Origin: Trachythela sp. YZ-2020
Taxonomy: Eukaryota > Cnidaria > Anthozoa > Malacalcyonacea > Clavulariidae
Length of the DNA stretch: 64,000 nt
Assembly (NCBI GenBank): GCA_016169945.1
Contig: JADLSH010000273.1
Coordinates: forward strand, 2,027,001 to 2,091,000
Reading direction: 5' to 3'
The position numbers and the translations under genes were made by a program. This document shows, one piece after another, positions 32,510-44,276 of the stretch. How positions within the stretch are numbered: the first letter of the stretch is position 1; each line of letters starts with the position of its first letter. The notes below the pieces were generated by a model that did no database searches, had not been told where the DNA came from, and saw only the letters and a program-made list of their open reading frames with translations.

Positions 32510-35500
32510 ATGTTTCAAAAAAAGATGTTTGAAGGTCATGAATTTTCAGTTCAAAGCATAATTGCATTAATCCTACTGGCTCTAACAGTTCCAATAACTG
32601 TAAAGCCACAATTGCCGGCCACGAGTGGAGTATTTCAAAAGTCAGTGAGAGGTATATATCAAGCACTTTTTATTATTAATGTGTCCATACGGTTAAGCTT
32701 TAAAATCTATTTTACGCGGCTGTTTAGCGTGTAGGTAGTATTCTACATGTCATGTACCTGTAGGACTTTGGGTTTTTCCAACCTTCCTCAAAATAACTGG
32801 AAACTTTTAGGTTTTCCAGTTGGCCATTGCAGTACTGCTTGTCTGTTGATAATACTACTAGCCTGACTAGTCTAGCACTGCTTTGCAATGTTTTATTCAG
32901 TGTTTAACTTTCAACCTTCCTCAATGCTAGTAAACCTTCCTCGCGTATATGAAACCTTCATCGCGCGTTTATAGCCATTTGCTTCTAAAAATATAGAGTT
33001 CTTTGTCCTTGAGCTTTTTTAGCAATAGTGATTTTTTCGCAGGTAAACGTCTCAGCGACTGTTCAATTTCTGAAAAGATCGTCTCAAACTTGATTGAGTG
33101 CGGTCAGTGGTGTGTGATCCAAGATTGCCAGTCATTGAACTATGGCCACAATGAGAAGTCGGGAGGACTTTATACATGTGAATTAAATAACTGCACTGAC
33201 GATGGTCGCCTTATGTTGGTGGATAATAAATTTGATTATTATGAACTGATGCAAGAGGTAATGTGGGGGGCTTCGGTGGCGCAGTCGGCAGAGCAAGCGC
33301 CTTTCACCTCTGAGATCGTGGGTTCGATTCTCGCTGGGAACTTATGACACTTATCGGTGAAAAGAGTAAGTCAACGCTCTGCCGAAAGTCGTGGGTTTTC
33401 TCCGGGTACTCGGGTTTCTCCCACAGGGAATGTTCACAGGGTCGGTTTGGATAAGCCCCAAACTAACCCTTCTATCGTAGCTGTACTCCCTGACGAGACA
33501 TGTGTCATACGGTGACAGCCAGAGGCGCCTTTGATAAGCCTTCGACTCGATAAAGTCGAGCGGCGTCCTTAATAATTCTCTCAGATGCAAGTAAGGATGA
33601 TTGACACGCCAGGAGGACTTTTTAAATATATATTTTTTTTAATTTTTTGCAGGTACCGCAGTGTTCAAAACATGAAATCTGTTCAGGTGGGAATGGCAAA
33701 ACAAAATATCAATTATATATTGCTACAGTTAATAGAATACACGATATCTCAAACGTCTGGGTGCACTGTAGGTAATATTCCACAATAGGTTGTTGGTGTT
33801 TGTAGATGGAACTTTCAAGCGAAAATTACATACTTCTGGCCGAACCAGAAGCAGTCGCGAATGTGCAACAATTTGCCTCTGGTAGGAGTCGAACCTGTCG
33901 TCCTGCGATTCCGGTACAGCGCTCTGGCAACTGAACTGGGGGGGGGGGGAATAATTTAGTGGAGTGGCCAACATGTGAGCTGGAGGGATCTTGGCCTTGT
34001 CTTATAATTATGTTAAAAAGGCCCTTCCTTCCTCAGGACGCTAGACATACTCTAGGAAATCTGTTGTCTTTGAAAAAGTATTTGCTCCGTCATTTTGCGT
34101 TTCATGCAGCAACGAATCTGACAACTGTATTAAATTATTCCCATATCTCTTCCCTTAGGGGGAGGGGGGATTTCGCATCCTTCAACCAAACTCGTGAACA
34201 TTATTTATCGCTACCAACTGCATTTAGGCCATGTATGTTACACCGGGCGATCTTGGCTGCAACTTGCAACGCAATTTCGGACACAGAGCGATGTTAGGTA
34301 AAACGTGTTTTAGCAGAGAAATTTTGAGCATGAATCTCGTTTTATTTTGCCGATAGTTTTCTTGCTAAACATGCCCAGAAGCAACAAAGAATGAGTGAGA
34401 ATGATATTATTGGTGCAGCGAAACGCGGGCCATGTTTCTGTGCGTACATTTCTGCATAACATGGCTTTGTGCAAGTTGCAGCAAAAATTGCCCCGTGTAA
34501 CCTGGCTTTAAACATGATTTCTTTTAATTTTCAGAACCGCCGTCGTCCATACTGTTTCCACGACATAGTACCGAGGACTATGTGGAAATAGATGACCCAG
34601 GATTGCCGGAAATGAGCGCCATTACGATCTGTGCCTGGGTTAAGCTTGTGAAGAATGCAAACGGGACTGTACTGTCTTATGCTGTCTCTGGTTCGACCAA
34701 TGAGATCGCTATCTGGTGTTATGCACATGAAGTTATCTTTTCCGTGAAAAACGATTGGATACGGTAAGCTTGAGTGTTAACTTGTGATAAGATACCCCCT
34801 CCCTCTTTAGAGGAGGAAAATGTATAAATTCCCATTCCCTTCACAACGAAGAAACATATGTGTACTGATTAAATTTGTTAATTGGCCTGACAGTTCACGT
34901 TACACACGTAAAAACGCACAAGTTGTAACCGGAAACCTGCAGCATACTTGCACCAATGCGGTTTCAACAACTCGTTATCAGGATGTGTTCGCACTGCTTG
35001 TTCCCAGCTTGTTGACAACTTGCTACAAATTTGTTGGCTTGTGTGCTCAACAAACTTGTGACAGGTGTTCTAATAACTTGTTCTCATCCTGCAATTTAAC
35101 AACTTGTTAACAAGTTGTGAGTGACAATCTTGTACTAGCAACTCGATAAAATTTTTACTTGTGTATGTTTTCTCAAAGTAGAACAATAGAACAATAGTAA
35201 CTAGGCATGTGAGTTATTCAAAATTGTGAATTGGACAGCAACGATATTACAGTCAAACCGGATGTTCTCTTGTGAGGAACATTGCAGAATGCTCCGAGCA
35301 ATTGGATTGGAGCTTGCTTTTTGCTAGTAGCCAATCAGAGGCTTTGTTTACAAACCTGGTTGCGAATTTCAATTTGCAATTTGTTCGTGTCGGTTGCAAA
35401 TTGCTCAGAGCAATCTCCAAATCAAAATTGCAACAATGCGTGACAATATTGCAATGTTCCTCGCAAGAGAACATCCGGTTTGACTGTAACAGCGTTAGCC

Positions 35501-36455
35501 AAATTTGTCTATTGATAAATATTGGGCTCAATTTCCGTATTAACGATATGAATTTTAATACAAACTTAATCTTAATTCTAACCCTAATTCTAACCCTTAA
35601 TCTTAACCCTAATTCTTAATCCTAACCCTAATCCTTGTGACGTAATTTCTGGATAAAGTAATACACACGTTTACACACGTAAAAATCTCACATCTTGTCA
35701 ACATCTTGTGTTTGCCAACAGACTTGTAGTAAGCTTGTCAACAAGTTGTAACAAAGTTGTCATTTTATCAAGTTGCTACAAGGTTGTCACTCACAACTGG
35801 TTAACAAGTTGTTGAATTGCAGGACGATAACAAGTTGTTGGAACAACTTGTAACAAGTCTGTTGAGTCAACAACCTTGTAACAAGTTGTCAACAAGCCGT
35901 TGAGAACTTGTCAACAAGCTGGGAACAAGCAGTGCGAACACATCCTGATAACAAGTTGTTGAAACAACATTGGTACAAGCCTGATGCAGGTTGTTACAAC
36001 TTGTGCGTTTTTACGTGTGTATTGAAAGTCACGCAAATATTGAAACAAAATGACTGATTTATTTCAGGAAAAATAACAGTTTGCTCAGTGACGGTGCGTG
36101 GCATGCATTGTGCATCACATGGTCCAATGTGGATGGCAAGCTGAATGTGTATAAAGACAACGTTAAGACAGATGAATCATCTGGTGTGCGTACTGGACAA
36201 AACATCACTGGAGGGGGACACTGGGTGCTGGGCCAAGACCAGGATACTATCGGTGGGGGTTTTGAGATTGTAGACTCATTCCGGGGGGAGCTGGCTGAAA
36301 TCAACGTATGGGGGCGTGTTCTTACAGAACAAGAAATTGCCATGTTTTCGACAAATTGCCAACGTCGTATGAATGGTGATGTAAAAAAATGGCCGAAGTT
36401 TATGACTGGACTGCGAGGCAATGTTCGGGTTGTTAAAAAGCCAAGTTGTAAATGA
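32510..36455 (+). CDS. Five-exon gene for a PAN/apple plus pentraxin protein (335 aa)
   Basis: Exons 32510-32651, 33043-33257, 33653-33686, 34535-34763 and 36068-36455 join in frame (phases 1, 0, 1, 2) with GT/AG introns, total 1008 nt including TGA. Exon 1 encodes a start and a hydrophobic segment (SIIALILLALTVPITV, residues about 15-30), a signal peptide or anchor. Exon 2 is a PAN/apple-like domain (residues 48-119) with six Cys. Exon 3 is a micro-exon, VPQCSKHEICS. Exons 4 and 5 form a pentraxin (LamG-like) domain: EDYVEIDDPG, ITICAWVK and HALCITWS with the expected Cys pair, then GQDQDTIGGGFEIVDSF, matching the calcium-binding loop, and ELAEINVWGRVLTEQEI. Likely an extracellular calcium-dependent lectin-like protein; function unproven. 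ATG at 32525 is an alternative start. Two decayed relatives lie downstream. Confidence 0.8.
33269..33595 (+). mobile_element. tRNA-derived SINE (family A) in intron 2
   Basis: Head cttcggtggcgcagtcggca is the A-box region and gtgggttcgattctcg the B box. The body includes ggttttctccgggtactcgg. The same SINE sits at the equivalent place in the two related blocks (54672 and 59899), so it predates the duplications. Confidence 0.75.
33795..33935 (-). mobile_element. tRNA-derived SINE (family B) in intron 3
   Basis: Minus-strand copy. It shows agtcgcgaatgtgcaacaa (tail side), gtaggagtcgaacctgtcgt (B-box complement) and gcgctctggcaactgaactg (A-box complement). The equivalent copy in the third gene block is at 60415-60566. 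Confidence 0.7.
34901..35165. repeat. Dispersed repeat R1, copy 2
   Basis: Starts tacacacgtaaaaacgcaca and ends with acttgtgta. The middle is shorter than in other copies. Lies in the last intron of the PAN-pentraxin gene. Confidence 0.8.
35250..35486. mobile_element. Short MITE with TA flanks
   Basis: Left end cagtcaaaccggatgttctc, complemented by gagaacatccggtttgactg at the right end (35467-35486). TA lies on both sides (35248-35249, 35487-35488). In the related block the left half only is present (62304-62348), where the duplicated block stops. Confidence 0.8.
35571..35634. repeat. Telomere-like degenerate repeat
   Basis: About ten units of taaccct, taattct and taatctt type (complement of TTAGGG-like units), in an intron. 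Too degenerate for a real telomere; interstitial repeat. Confidence 0.6.
35672..36021. repeat. Dispersed repeat R1, copy 3 (opposite orientation)
   Basis: Starts tacacacgtaaaaatctcac and ends gcgtttttacgtgtgta, so both inverted ends are preserved. This is the clearest copy for defining the family termini. Its end lies 46 bp before the last exon of the PAN-pentraxin gene. Confidence 0.85.
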
Positions 36456-36488
36456 TGTAAGTTTAGAGTGGTTAGATATCTCAAAGTC

Positions 36489-36813
36489 ACAAGTTGTCAC
36501 AAACCTGCAGCAGACTTGTACCAATGCTGTTTCAACAAACTGTTATCAGGATGTGTTCGCACTGCTTGTTCCCAGCTTGTTGAAAACTAGCTACAAGTTT
36601 GTTGGCTAGCTTGTGTGCTCTTCAGACTTGTTACAAGTTGTTCCAACAACTTGTTATCGTCCTGCAATTCAACAATTTGTTAACAAGTTGCCGGAGTGAC
36701 AACTTTGTAGCAACTTGATAAAATGACAACATTGTTACATCTTGTTAACAAGCTTGCTACAAGTCTGTTGCGCACACATCTTCTTGACAAGATGTGAGAT
36801 TTTTACTTGTGTA
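36489..36813. repeat. Dispersed repeat R1, copy 4
   Basis: Starts with acaagttgtcacaaacctgc and ends gatttttacttgtgta. Lies just after the stop codon of the PAN-pentraxin gene, probably within or next to its 3' UTR. Confidence 0.8.
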
Positions 36814-38274
36814 CACTGCGGGCAGTAGATTCAATTGCGTAGGTTTTACAAATTAAGGAGAGAAAAGGTCCTTTTTGCCTCTCACATTTTTGCCACTATT
36901 GTCTACTAATCATTAATCAACAATCTTTTGATAGAATGTCGAGGCAATACGATGTAATCCATTGTCAATGATGTTAAAGAATTATGGATATACAAGCTAC
37001 ATTATTTACTGGTTTTATACAGGACTATTATATCAACGTATTTGTAAATAAGTTTAGTTTAGTTTAGTTTCGTTTGGTTTGGTTTAGTTTAACAGGTTAT
37101 ACAACCCAATTGACAAAGGTCTCCGAGTGTTAGTTAGTTATGGTTAATGCCTAAGGGTTAGTTTTTAGTGTGGAAATCTGGAGTACCCAGAGAAAAGCCC
37201 TGGAAGCACAAGATGGAATCAACCAATCTTAACTTACATGAAATTTCCAAGCACAAGGAAGTTACCCAACCTAAGTAAATCCCTGTCCTCGACCTGTTGT
37301 ATGGCAGGCCTAACTGAGAGGTAAGGGGCTGCGCGCTAACCGCATCTGCCACCCGTGCTTCTCAAGGTTTTAGTTGGCTCAGGCAATCAGAGGCAGGCTA
37401 GTTTGAAACCTCTCAAATGTTCTTGTGAAACATTGAAGTTTCACATAAGCATAAAAATGCTAACCTGCTAAATATAAGGAATATTGGAAAATATATAAAT
37501 AGCGTATGTGAAATGTGAATCAAGTAAATACAAATAAATAGTTGAAAGAAATCGCAAAATCTTTACGTGATGACTATTACAGTAATTATGCATGAAACTT
37601 ACATCCCAAACAAGCTTTTTGTTGCGGTTACGCAGACCCAATGTATCAAATCATAGCATCTGCGCTATTCGCAGGGTGCCATCATTTCACTATATTGCAT
37701 GTAACATGACGTAAAGCACAAGGTCAACGTTAACAGAATGACAAATGATGTTGAAAATTGTGAAATATTTTCTTTATTACGCTGATAAATTTGTAAGTAT
37801 TTTGTCATTTTAATTGTTTACACCTATTACATGTTAAAATTCCAAATTTCATATATATAATGTTTTCTTACCTCATAATCCTCATTGCAATGGCTATTCC
37901 AATTTTAATCTTCAACTCCTCCCCTGTTGAGGAACCCTTTACTTTTGCACACCTCCCAATGTAATTTCCAAAGAAATACAGCCCCCTCCCCTTAGAAATT
38001 ATTATTTTTGATTAACCCACACCCCATGGAAATTCAGATAAAATTCATGTATCCCCTTAGGTAATTGGAAATACAGAAATATGCCATGTCCATGGAAATT
38101 CCACAAAACTCAAAATTTTTCTTAGACATTCCCCATGGTGTACGATCGTACACTCTTTTTGTACTTGGGTATGAAATTACTAAGAACACTGAAAACATTT
38201 CAATGGCAGTAGCTTGCATCTAGGCTTAAAGTAGCCTCCTCCGCAGGCAACTCTTCGTAAACGGCAGAATTATT
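36814..38274. other. Non-coding stretch with small repeats
   Basis: 37050-37091 is a (tttag)n-like simple repeat. About 37165-37365 looks like a worn minus-strand tRNA-like repeat (ggggctgcgcgctaaccgca). 37860-38160 repeats ccatggaaattc-type words. No gene seen. Confidence 0.4.
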
Positions 38275-38798
38275 TTGCTCCCAAAATAAATGTGGTGAGC
38301 GAAAGATATAAATTCAGCTGTCGTGCTCAACGGCGTGACGAACCAATGGACTGTTATGTAACAGCACTACGGTAACTTGCCAAATGCTGTGAATTTGATC
38401 AACTTGAAAGTGAAATGATTCGCGATCAAATCGTAGAGAAACGGGAAACGCTTGACTTAAATAAGGCAATTCGAATTGCCAAAACAACCGAGAGTGCTGA
38501 GCAAGAAGTCCAGCTAAAGGCTGGAACTAAAGAAAACCCCATAGTATTCAATCGTTTGGGCTCGTCCGGACGAAGAGGAAAGCATGACGAAACAAAGAGA
38601 GACTTTGCCTGTTTCAGATGTGGGGGCAAAGATGGTCACACTGCAGATAAGTGTGGAGCAATTTCGTTAAATTGCAGAAAATGCGGGAAGGTGGGACACC
38701 TTGCTCGTGTTTGCCGTTCGTCAGAACAACGACGAAGTAATACCGAGAAGCCAAGAGGAAATAAGAATAACAGAAGTCGAGAAAGATTCGGGCAGTGA
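38275..38798 (+). pseudogene. Ty3/gypsy gag, C-terminal part with two zinc knuckles
   Basis: The first part (NVVSERYKFSCRAQRRDEPM at about 38290) is in a different frame from the rest, with a stop at about 38371. From 38415 the frame is open: EMIRDQIVEKR-like helix at the start and then two CCHC knuckles, CFRCGGKDGHTADKC and CRKCGKVGHLARVC, followed by a basic tail. The knuckles bind the element's RNA in capsid-like particles. The N-terminal capsid region is absent. It overlaps the protease frame by four bases, as in gag-pol layouts. Confidence 0.85.
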
Positions 38799-39280
38799 CA
38801 TCCGGAAGTTGGTTGCAAGAATCTACATCAGAAGACGACGACGACCTCGAACCTGTCCGACGACTGAATAGTAAAGATGGTTCTGTTCAAGTAGCCATAA
38901 ATGGGCAGAAAATTAAAATGGTAGTGGACAAGGGAAGCGAGCAGAACATTATATCATCCAGACTTTACAATGCCTTGTTCAGAGATTGTGAGCTGAAACC
39001 AACGAAGAAGAATTTCATCGCTTATGGGCAAAAAGCGTCATTGAACTGCTTGGGTCGTTTTCAAGCTACAATACAATCAGCTATAAACAATTATGTAAAT
39101 GCTAGAGTATATGTTATTGAAGGTGAAGCAGAGTCACTGCTTGGTAGAGAATCTAATTTTAGTCTCGAAATAATTAAACAATTTAAAGTAGACTCTAATA
39201 ATAATAATCTAAAGAAAGACATTTTCTCTAGTGAAAACTGTAAAGAAGAAAGTATTGAATCATTACTGCATGAATTTTAG
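38795..39280 (+). pseudogene. Ty3/gypsy pol: aspartic protease and linker
   Basis: The frame shows VQVAINGQKIKMVVDKGSEQ followed by NIISSRLY, the fold of a retropepsin in which the catalytic triplet is normally DTG or DSG. Here it reads DKG, so the protease active site is damaged. A second family-typical strand, NARVYVIEGEAESLLGRE, is present. The frame closes at 39280 and the polymerase continues in another frame from about 39231. Confidence 0.8.
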
Positions 39281-40311
39281 TGATATATTTAAAGGTATTG
39301 GTGATGCTACTGATTATGAGCATACAATTCAGCTTGACCCCGAGGTCACACCAGTGGGCCAAAAGCTTCGAAGATTTCCACTAAGTCAAATTAAAGCAGT
39401 GAAGCAGATATTATCGAAGAAGCGCCTGTTGGTCCGTGGGTATCTAATATTGTTGTAGTACCCAAGTAAAATGGAGATATCCGGGTATGCTGCGTTTTTA
39501 GGGATGTTAATAAAGCAATAATTGGGGAACGTTATCGCCCGTATTCTTACCTAAGGTAGAGGACACGTTAACTTCAATGCATAGATGCTAAAAGCGTTTT
39601 TTTTTCAAATAAGTTTAGCCGAAGAATCTAGGTATGTAACAACTTTTATAACCTCCAGAGGATGTTAGATTTATACGCTCGCCATTTGGTTTAAATGATA
39701 TGAGTGAATCGTTCCAGAAGATGATGGAGCAGATTCTATTTGGTGCAGAGAAAGTAGAAATTTCTATTCATGATGTAATTGTTCATGCAGATTCTGTGCA
39801 CGAAAGATTTCGTGAGCGCAATTTGACCTTGAACAGAAGTAAATGTGAGTTTGGCCAAAGCGAAATTACTGTGTTAGGGCATGTGATGTCTGCCAAAGGC
39901 ATTAAGTCGGATCCTAGAAAAACAGAGGCAATACAACAGACTCCTCTACCGAAAAACCTAGCCGAATTACGAGCATTTTTAGGGACTTGCGGCTATGTGT
40001 CTAAATTTATTCAAGATTATGCTAACATTGTTGAACCATTAAGGAAGCTCACTCGTAAAGAAACCAAATGGGAGTGGAGTGAAGGTCAAGTAATATCGTT
40101 TAATTTATTGAAACAGGCGTTAAGTAGTGAGCCCGTATTAGCATGTTTTTCAATGGATAGACCCATTTTTGTCATTACTGATGATAGTCCAATAGGACTG
40201 GGAGGAATATTGTTGCAGTAGCAGGATGATGGAGAGAAAAAAACAGCCGCATACATTAGTAAAACACTAAGTGAAGTAGATTCCCAGATTGAACGTGAAG
40301 CTCTAGCTACT
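39231..40311 (+). pseudogene. Ty3/gypsy reverse transcriptase and start of RNase H
   Basis: The RT thumb-side entry VGQKLRRFPLSQIKAVKQIL is seen, followed by stops and frame changes (about 39459-39660). From RSPFGLNDMSESFQKMMEQI the frame is open: the catalytic YxDD box is degenerate (IHDVIVH), then SKCEFGQSEITVLGHVMSAK, GIKSDPRKTEAIQ and the AFLGTCGYVSKFIQDYA connection. RNase H follows (VLACFSMDRPIFVITDDSPI, then GLGGILLQ, one TAG, and AAYISKTLSEVDSQIERE). At ALAT it is cut by a LINE and resumes at 41591. The element is inactive. Confidence 0.85.
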
Positions 40312-41590
40312 GATGACCGACCGTGGATGAATTCTAATCTTAAATCGCTTATCCATAAAAGACAACAAGCCTTTGCACAGAACAATGATGTTTTATACAA
40401 ACAGTTGCGAAATAAAGTTAATAGAATGTGGAAAAAGTGTCGGAAAGCGTTTTACGAAGCCAAGGTAAAGGATATTAAACAAAGTAAGCCCAAAGATTGG
40501 TGGTACGAGGTGAAACGTCTGTGTGGTCTTCCATCAGGATCAGGAAATAATAACATATTCTCGAACTTAGAACACGACATTCAGGATCCCGTAACATTTA
40601 GCAATACGATCAATAACACTTTCTTGGAACCTATGTAAAACTATTCCCCTTTGGATGACAATATTCTTCCTATGACTGAGAACAATGTCCCGATTGTTGT
40701 GACTGTAGAGGAGGTGCGGACACATCTACGTCGCATTAAGTTGGGTAAATCAAGCGGTCCCGACAATTTACCAAATTGGGTTCTTCGGAAGTTTGCCGAT
40801 GTTTTGGCAGCCCCAATTACAGTAATCTTGAATGGTTCCTTTAGTGAAGGACGGCTGCCTTTGGCTTGGAAGTTGGCAAATGTTTGTCCAATTCCCAAAA
40901 GTAAAAAAAGTGTTGGACATTAACAAAGATCTTAGACCCATCTCACTAACTTCAACTTTCTGTAAAATTGCGGAGGACTTTGTAATTACGATGGATCTTA
41001 AACCGACGTTAATGAAAGGTATTGATCCTAACCGATATGGGTTTATACCAGGATCAAGTACCACGTTTGCATTAATTTCCGTAATTCATCGCTGGTCAGA
41101 GGCAGTTGATAAGACGGACGGAACTGTGCGAGCACTCTTAACAGACTATCGTAAAGCGTTTGATCTGATAGATCATAATATACTCTATGAGCAGTTAGGG
41201 AGACTTGGGCTGAAATCATCGGTATTTAATTGGATTGTATAGACTTCATACGTGGAAGATTCGAAAGAGTAAAACTTAATTCCAAATGTTTTTCAATGTA
41301 GAAACCAGTCAGTGCTGGAGTCCCACAAGGGACAAAGCTTGGTCCATGGTTGTTCCTCGTAATGATTAATGACCTTTCGATCTCAGATGACCAATTTATG
41401 GGCGACATGATTAAATATGCGGCTGACACTAATATTTATCAATACATCTCCTATCAAGTTAGTACTAGTTCCATTCAAGAAGCGACAAATTCTATTGTGG
41501 ATTGGTCCCTACGTAACAAGTTTGAACTTAACCCATCAAAATGCAAGGAAATGGTGATCAACTATCCATCTATCTATCTATCTATCTATT
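40312..41590 (+). mobile_element. LINE fragment inserted into the gypsy RNase H
   Basis: The plus-strand ORF2 is broken into frames at 40327-40638, 40651-40923, about 40905-41242 and 41299-41600. Recognisable RT parts are LGKSSGPDNLPNWVLRKFAD, RPISLTSTFCKIAE, LLTDYRKAFDLIDHNILYEQ, SAGVPQGTKLGPWLFLVMIN and a degenerate catalytic box MIKYAADTNIYQ. The fragment ends in a (TCTA)n run (41566-41589) and carries neither endonuclease nor the C-terminal region. Removing it joins the gypsy RNase H frame (ALAT before, VWA after). Multiple stops show it is dead. Confidence 0.85.
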
Positions 41591-41733
41591 GTATGGGCAG
41601 TGGGGCGTTTTCGTAATTACCTTCATGGTAATCAGTTTACATTGCTTACTGATAACAAACCATTGTCAAGTATGTTTAATTGAGATTCCAGAAAAATATT
41701 ACCTCCAAGAATACAACGTTTAAGTTGAAGATT
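41591..41733 (+). pseudogene. Ty3/gypsy RNase H, continuation after the LINE
   Basis: Reads VWAVGRFRNYLHGNQFTLLT then DNKPLSSMFN and, after a TGA, ILPPRIQRLSWRLQ. This is the second half of the RNase H domain with its TDNKPL motif, directly continuing the frame interrupted at 40311. After 41733 the polymerase is interrupted again until the integrase at about 44330. Confidence 0.85.
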
Positions 41734-41934
41734 ACAACAATAAAAATACGAAATCAAACATATTCATATTCATATATTATTCAGTTCACTCCCGTTGGGG
41801 CTTTTCAGTGACCGATTACATCAAGTATCTTGCTTGCATACATTATTTATGTATGTGGCCTACATTCTCTATTTTTACAACAATTGTGATATTACTTTCC
41901 TATTCTGTATATCCTAACCCACCCAGTCTACTTT

Positions 41935-42105
41935 CCTTGTGGGAGGAAACCGGAGTGCCCGGAGAAAACCCACGACTTTCGGCAGAGCGTTGACTTACTT
42001 TTTTCACATGAGTGTGATGAGCATAGTCCTCAGCGAGAATCGAACTCAAGACTCAGAGGTGAAAGGCGCTTGTCCTGACGACTGCGCCACCGAATTTGTG
42101 AAAAT
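41935..42105 (-). mobile_element. tRNA-derived SINE (family A)
   Basis: Minus-strand copy. It shows ggaaaccggagtgcccggag, the complement of the body found at 33400; gcgagaatcgaactcaagac, the B-box complement; and gacgactgcgccaccgaa, the A-box complement. Confidence 0.7.
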
Positions 42106-42127
42106 ATTCACAAATTACTTCTTGACT

Positions 42128-43737
42128 AATACAATACAACACAATACAATACAATACAATCTTTATTTAACTCTCCCCAAAGAGGCTTTTCAGAATCAAT
42201 TACAAACATACAGTATATACATTACATTACTTTATAATATCCCTATCCCTACTCCTATATATAACTTTTACAAACGTTGCTAAGATATTATTATTATTAT
42301 TTTTTTTTAATTTAAATTCGACGGGTGTATCACTTCAGACATAAATTAAAGAAAGAGGAAAAATTTAAACCGAAAATACTAGAGACTAAGGATCTGGTTG
42401 AAACTGTAAATTGACCAAAGATTTAGAAAGTAACACTTTGGTTTTAACTGACGCAGTAAAGTGAAGTGATATGCCTGTCGAAGTAATTAGTAATTAAAAA
42501 TTATGACCTATGTATCATGTGCAGTCGCGGATATGTCTTTCTAACAGATACTTGAGTACTTTATGCTTGAAAATATTGACAGACGTTGACGTTTTTATTT
42601 CCTCTGGAAGTTCGTTCCTCAGAGAGATAAATGTAGATAAATGATAGATAAATGTTCGTTGTCCAGTAGCACCTTTATAGAGGGGAATGTTGAATGACTC
42701 GCAATTTCTGGTACAACGACCACTTATGTCTGATCTTTTGACAAAATGGCGGGAAAGATAGTGAGGTGCTGCTCCAACCACACATTTGAAGGTCATAACT
42801 GCATCGCGGTACTTCAAGAACAGCCTAACAGGGAGCCAGTGTAATTCATTCATCAATGGGGTAATGTGGTCGAATTTTCTTCGGTTGGTGATGATTCGAA
42901 TAGTAAAGTTCTGAACTTAGTCTTCGGATGTTAGTAAGGTCTTCGGATGTTAATTTCAGTGGTGTTAGCCCAAACGGATGAGCAATAATAGAGTTAGCTG
43001 AAGACTAAACTTCGAATGACGAGAATGAGAAAATCTTTACTCAAGACATGCTTCACGCGGTTGATCTGCGCCAAACTCGACATGCACGAGGAGACAGTTT
43101 TGACAATGTGGTCATCAAAGGAAAGGCTTGAGTCAAGTATAACTCCAAGATCTTTTGCGGATTTGACTGGCATCAGGTCTTTGCCCATCAACGACAAGCG
43201 AAAATCAGGGACCTTCGCAATCATCTGACGGCTTCCCAAAACCATAAGTTTGGTCTTCGATGCGTTGAGAAGAAGTCGATTATCAAAACACCAGCTGCAG
43301 ATTCTATCTAGGTCTTTATTTATTTCTGTTGAAGCAGAGTCACATTGTTGGATCGGGAACGCAAGGGAAAGTTTATTGTCATCAAGATACAACTTAGATG
43401 AACAGCGTTGAGGAATTGTTGGTAGGTCGTTAACGTAGATGTTGAAAAGGATTGGTCCGAGTATACTTCCCTGCGGAACACCACTCATTACCGGTAGTTT
43501 GTTAGACGTAGTGGTATTAATTCGTACGACTTCAAACCTTTCCGTTAGATAACTTAAGATCCAAGCAAGAGCTGAGGATGATATGCCGATGTCTGACAGT
43601 TTTAAGAGAAGAATTTTATGGTCGATGCTGTCGAAGGCTTTACTCATATCTAGAAGAACAACAGCGGTTATCTTCTTCTCATTAATGGCGCTTAATACTG
43701 AATCAGTGGTCTCAATCAGTGAAGTTTCTGTCGAATG
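42128..43737 (-). mobile_element. LINE, 5'-truncated, inserted in the gypsy pol region
   Basis: Minus-strand element. RT frame 42994-43740: VVLLDMSKAFDSIDHKILLL, SGVPQGSILGPILFNIYVND, the catalytic box as YLDDNKL (normally YADD), then NASKTKLMVLGSRQ and LGVILDSSLSFDDHI. A gap with a frame change precedes the C-terminal part (42515-42856: ELHWLPVRLFLKYRDAVMTF and LSTFISLRNELPEEIKTSTS). The 3' end lies at 42128-42170 with AATAAAG complement and an (ATTGT)n-type tail. Different family from 40312-41590. Confidence 0.85.
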
Positions 43738-43769
43738 AAATATTTATTGCCACTCTGTTTGGTAGATAA

Positions 43770-44018
43770 ACGTTGGTTCGAATCTAAATATTGTACCATT
43801 TGGTTGAGCACAGTAAAGAAATCCATAATTACAATACTAAAAACTCATCGCTTTTGCACAAAAAATGTTTCAGAACAAATTATACAAAACATACTCTTGG
43901 CAACAAGGGAATTGATGTGTGGAATAATCTTCCTGCACAATATAAAAAAATCGTCTTCTATGGTACTTTCAAAAAAGCTATTAAAAAGTACTTTCTGCGT
44001 TTAAATCCTACAAATTAA
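43770..44018 (+). pseudogene. LINE C-terminal fragment
   Basis: The plus-strand frame reads HNYNTKNSSLLHKKCFRTNY then TKHTLGNKGIDVWNNLPAQY and GTFKKAIKKYFL, the last part of a LINE ORF2. It is followed by an AT-rich 3' UTR to about 44270. A third LINE insertion in the gypsy element. Confidence 0.8.
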
Positions 44019-44276
44019 CATTTCCACTACACAAATGGTTGAATGTAAATATACATTATGTTTTTTCTTTATTTCTTCTTTTAATGTACTATATATAAAT
44101 GTAATATGGATTACTATTATAGCATAGATATAGTATATCACTATTCTTTTTTATACTACTCTTTCCTATTTTCTTAAAAAACATTCGAACTGCAGTCCAT
44201 TTTTTTTATTAGTTTCTAGTAGGTTCCTAGCCCTAATTTTGTAAATATTTAATTGTTTTACTAAACTGTTATTTAC

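Noticed and set aside
35571..35634. Telomere or chromosome end
   Set aside because: Units are degenerate and embedded in an intron of a gene with sequence on both sides.
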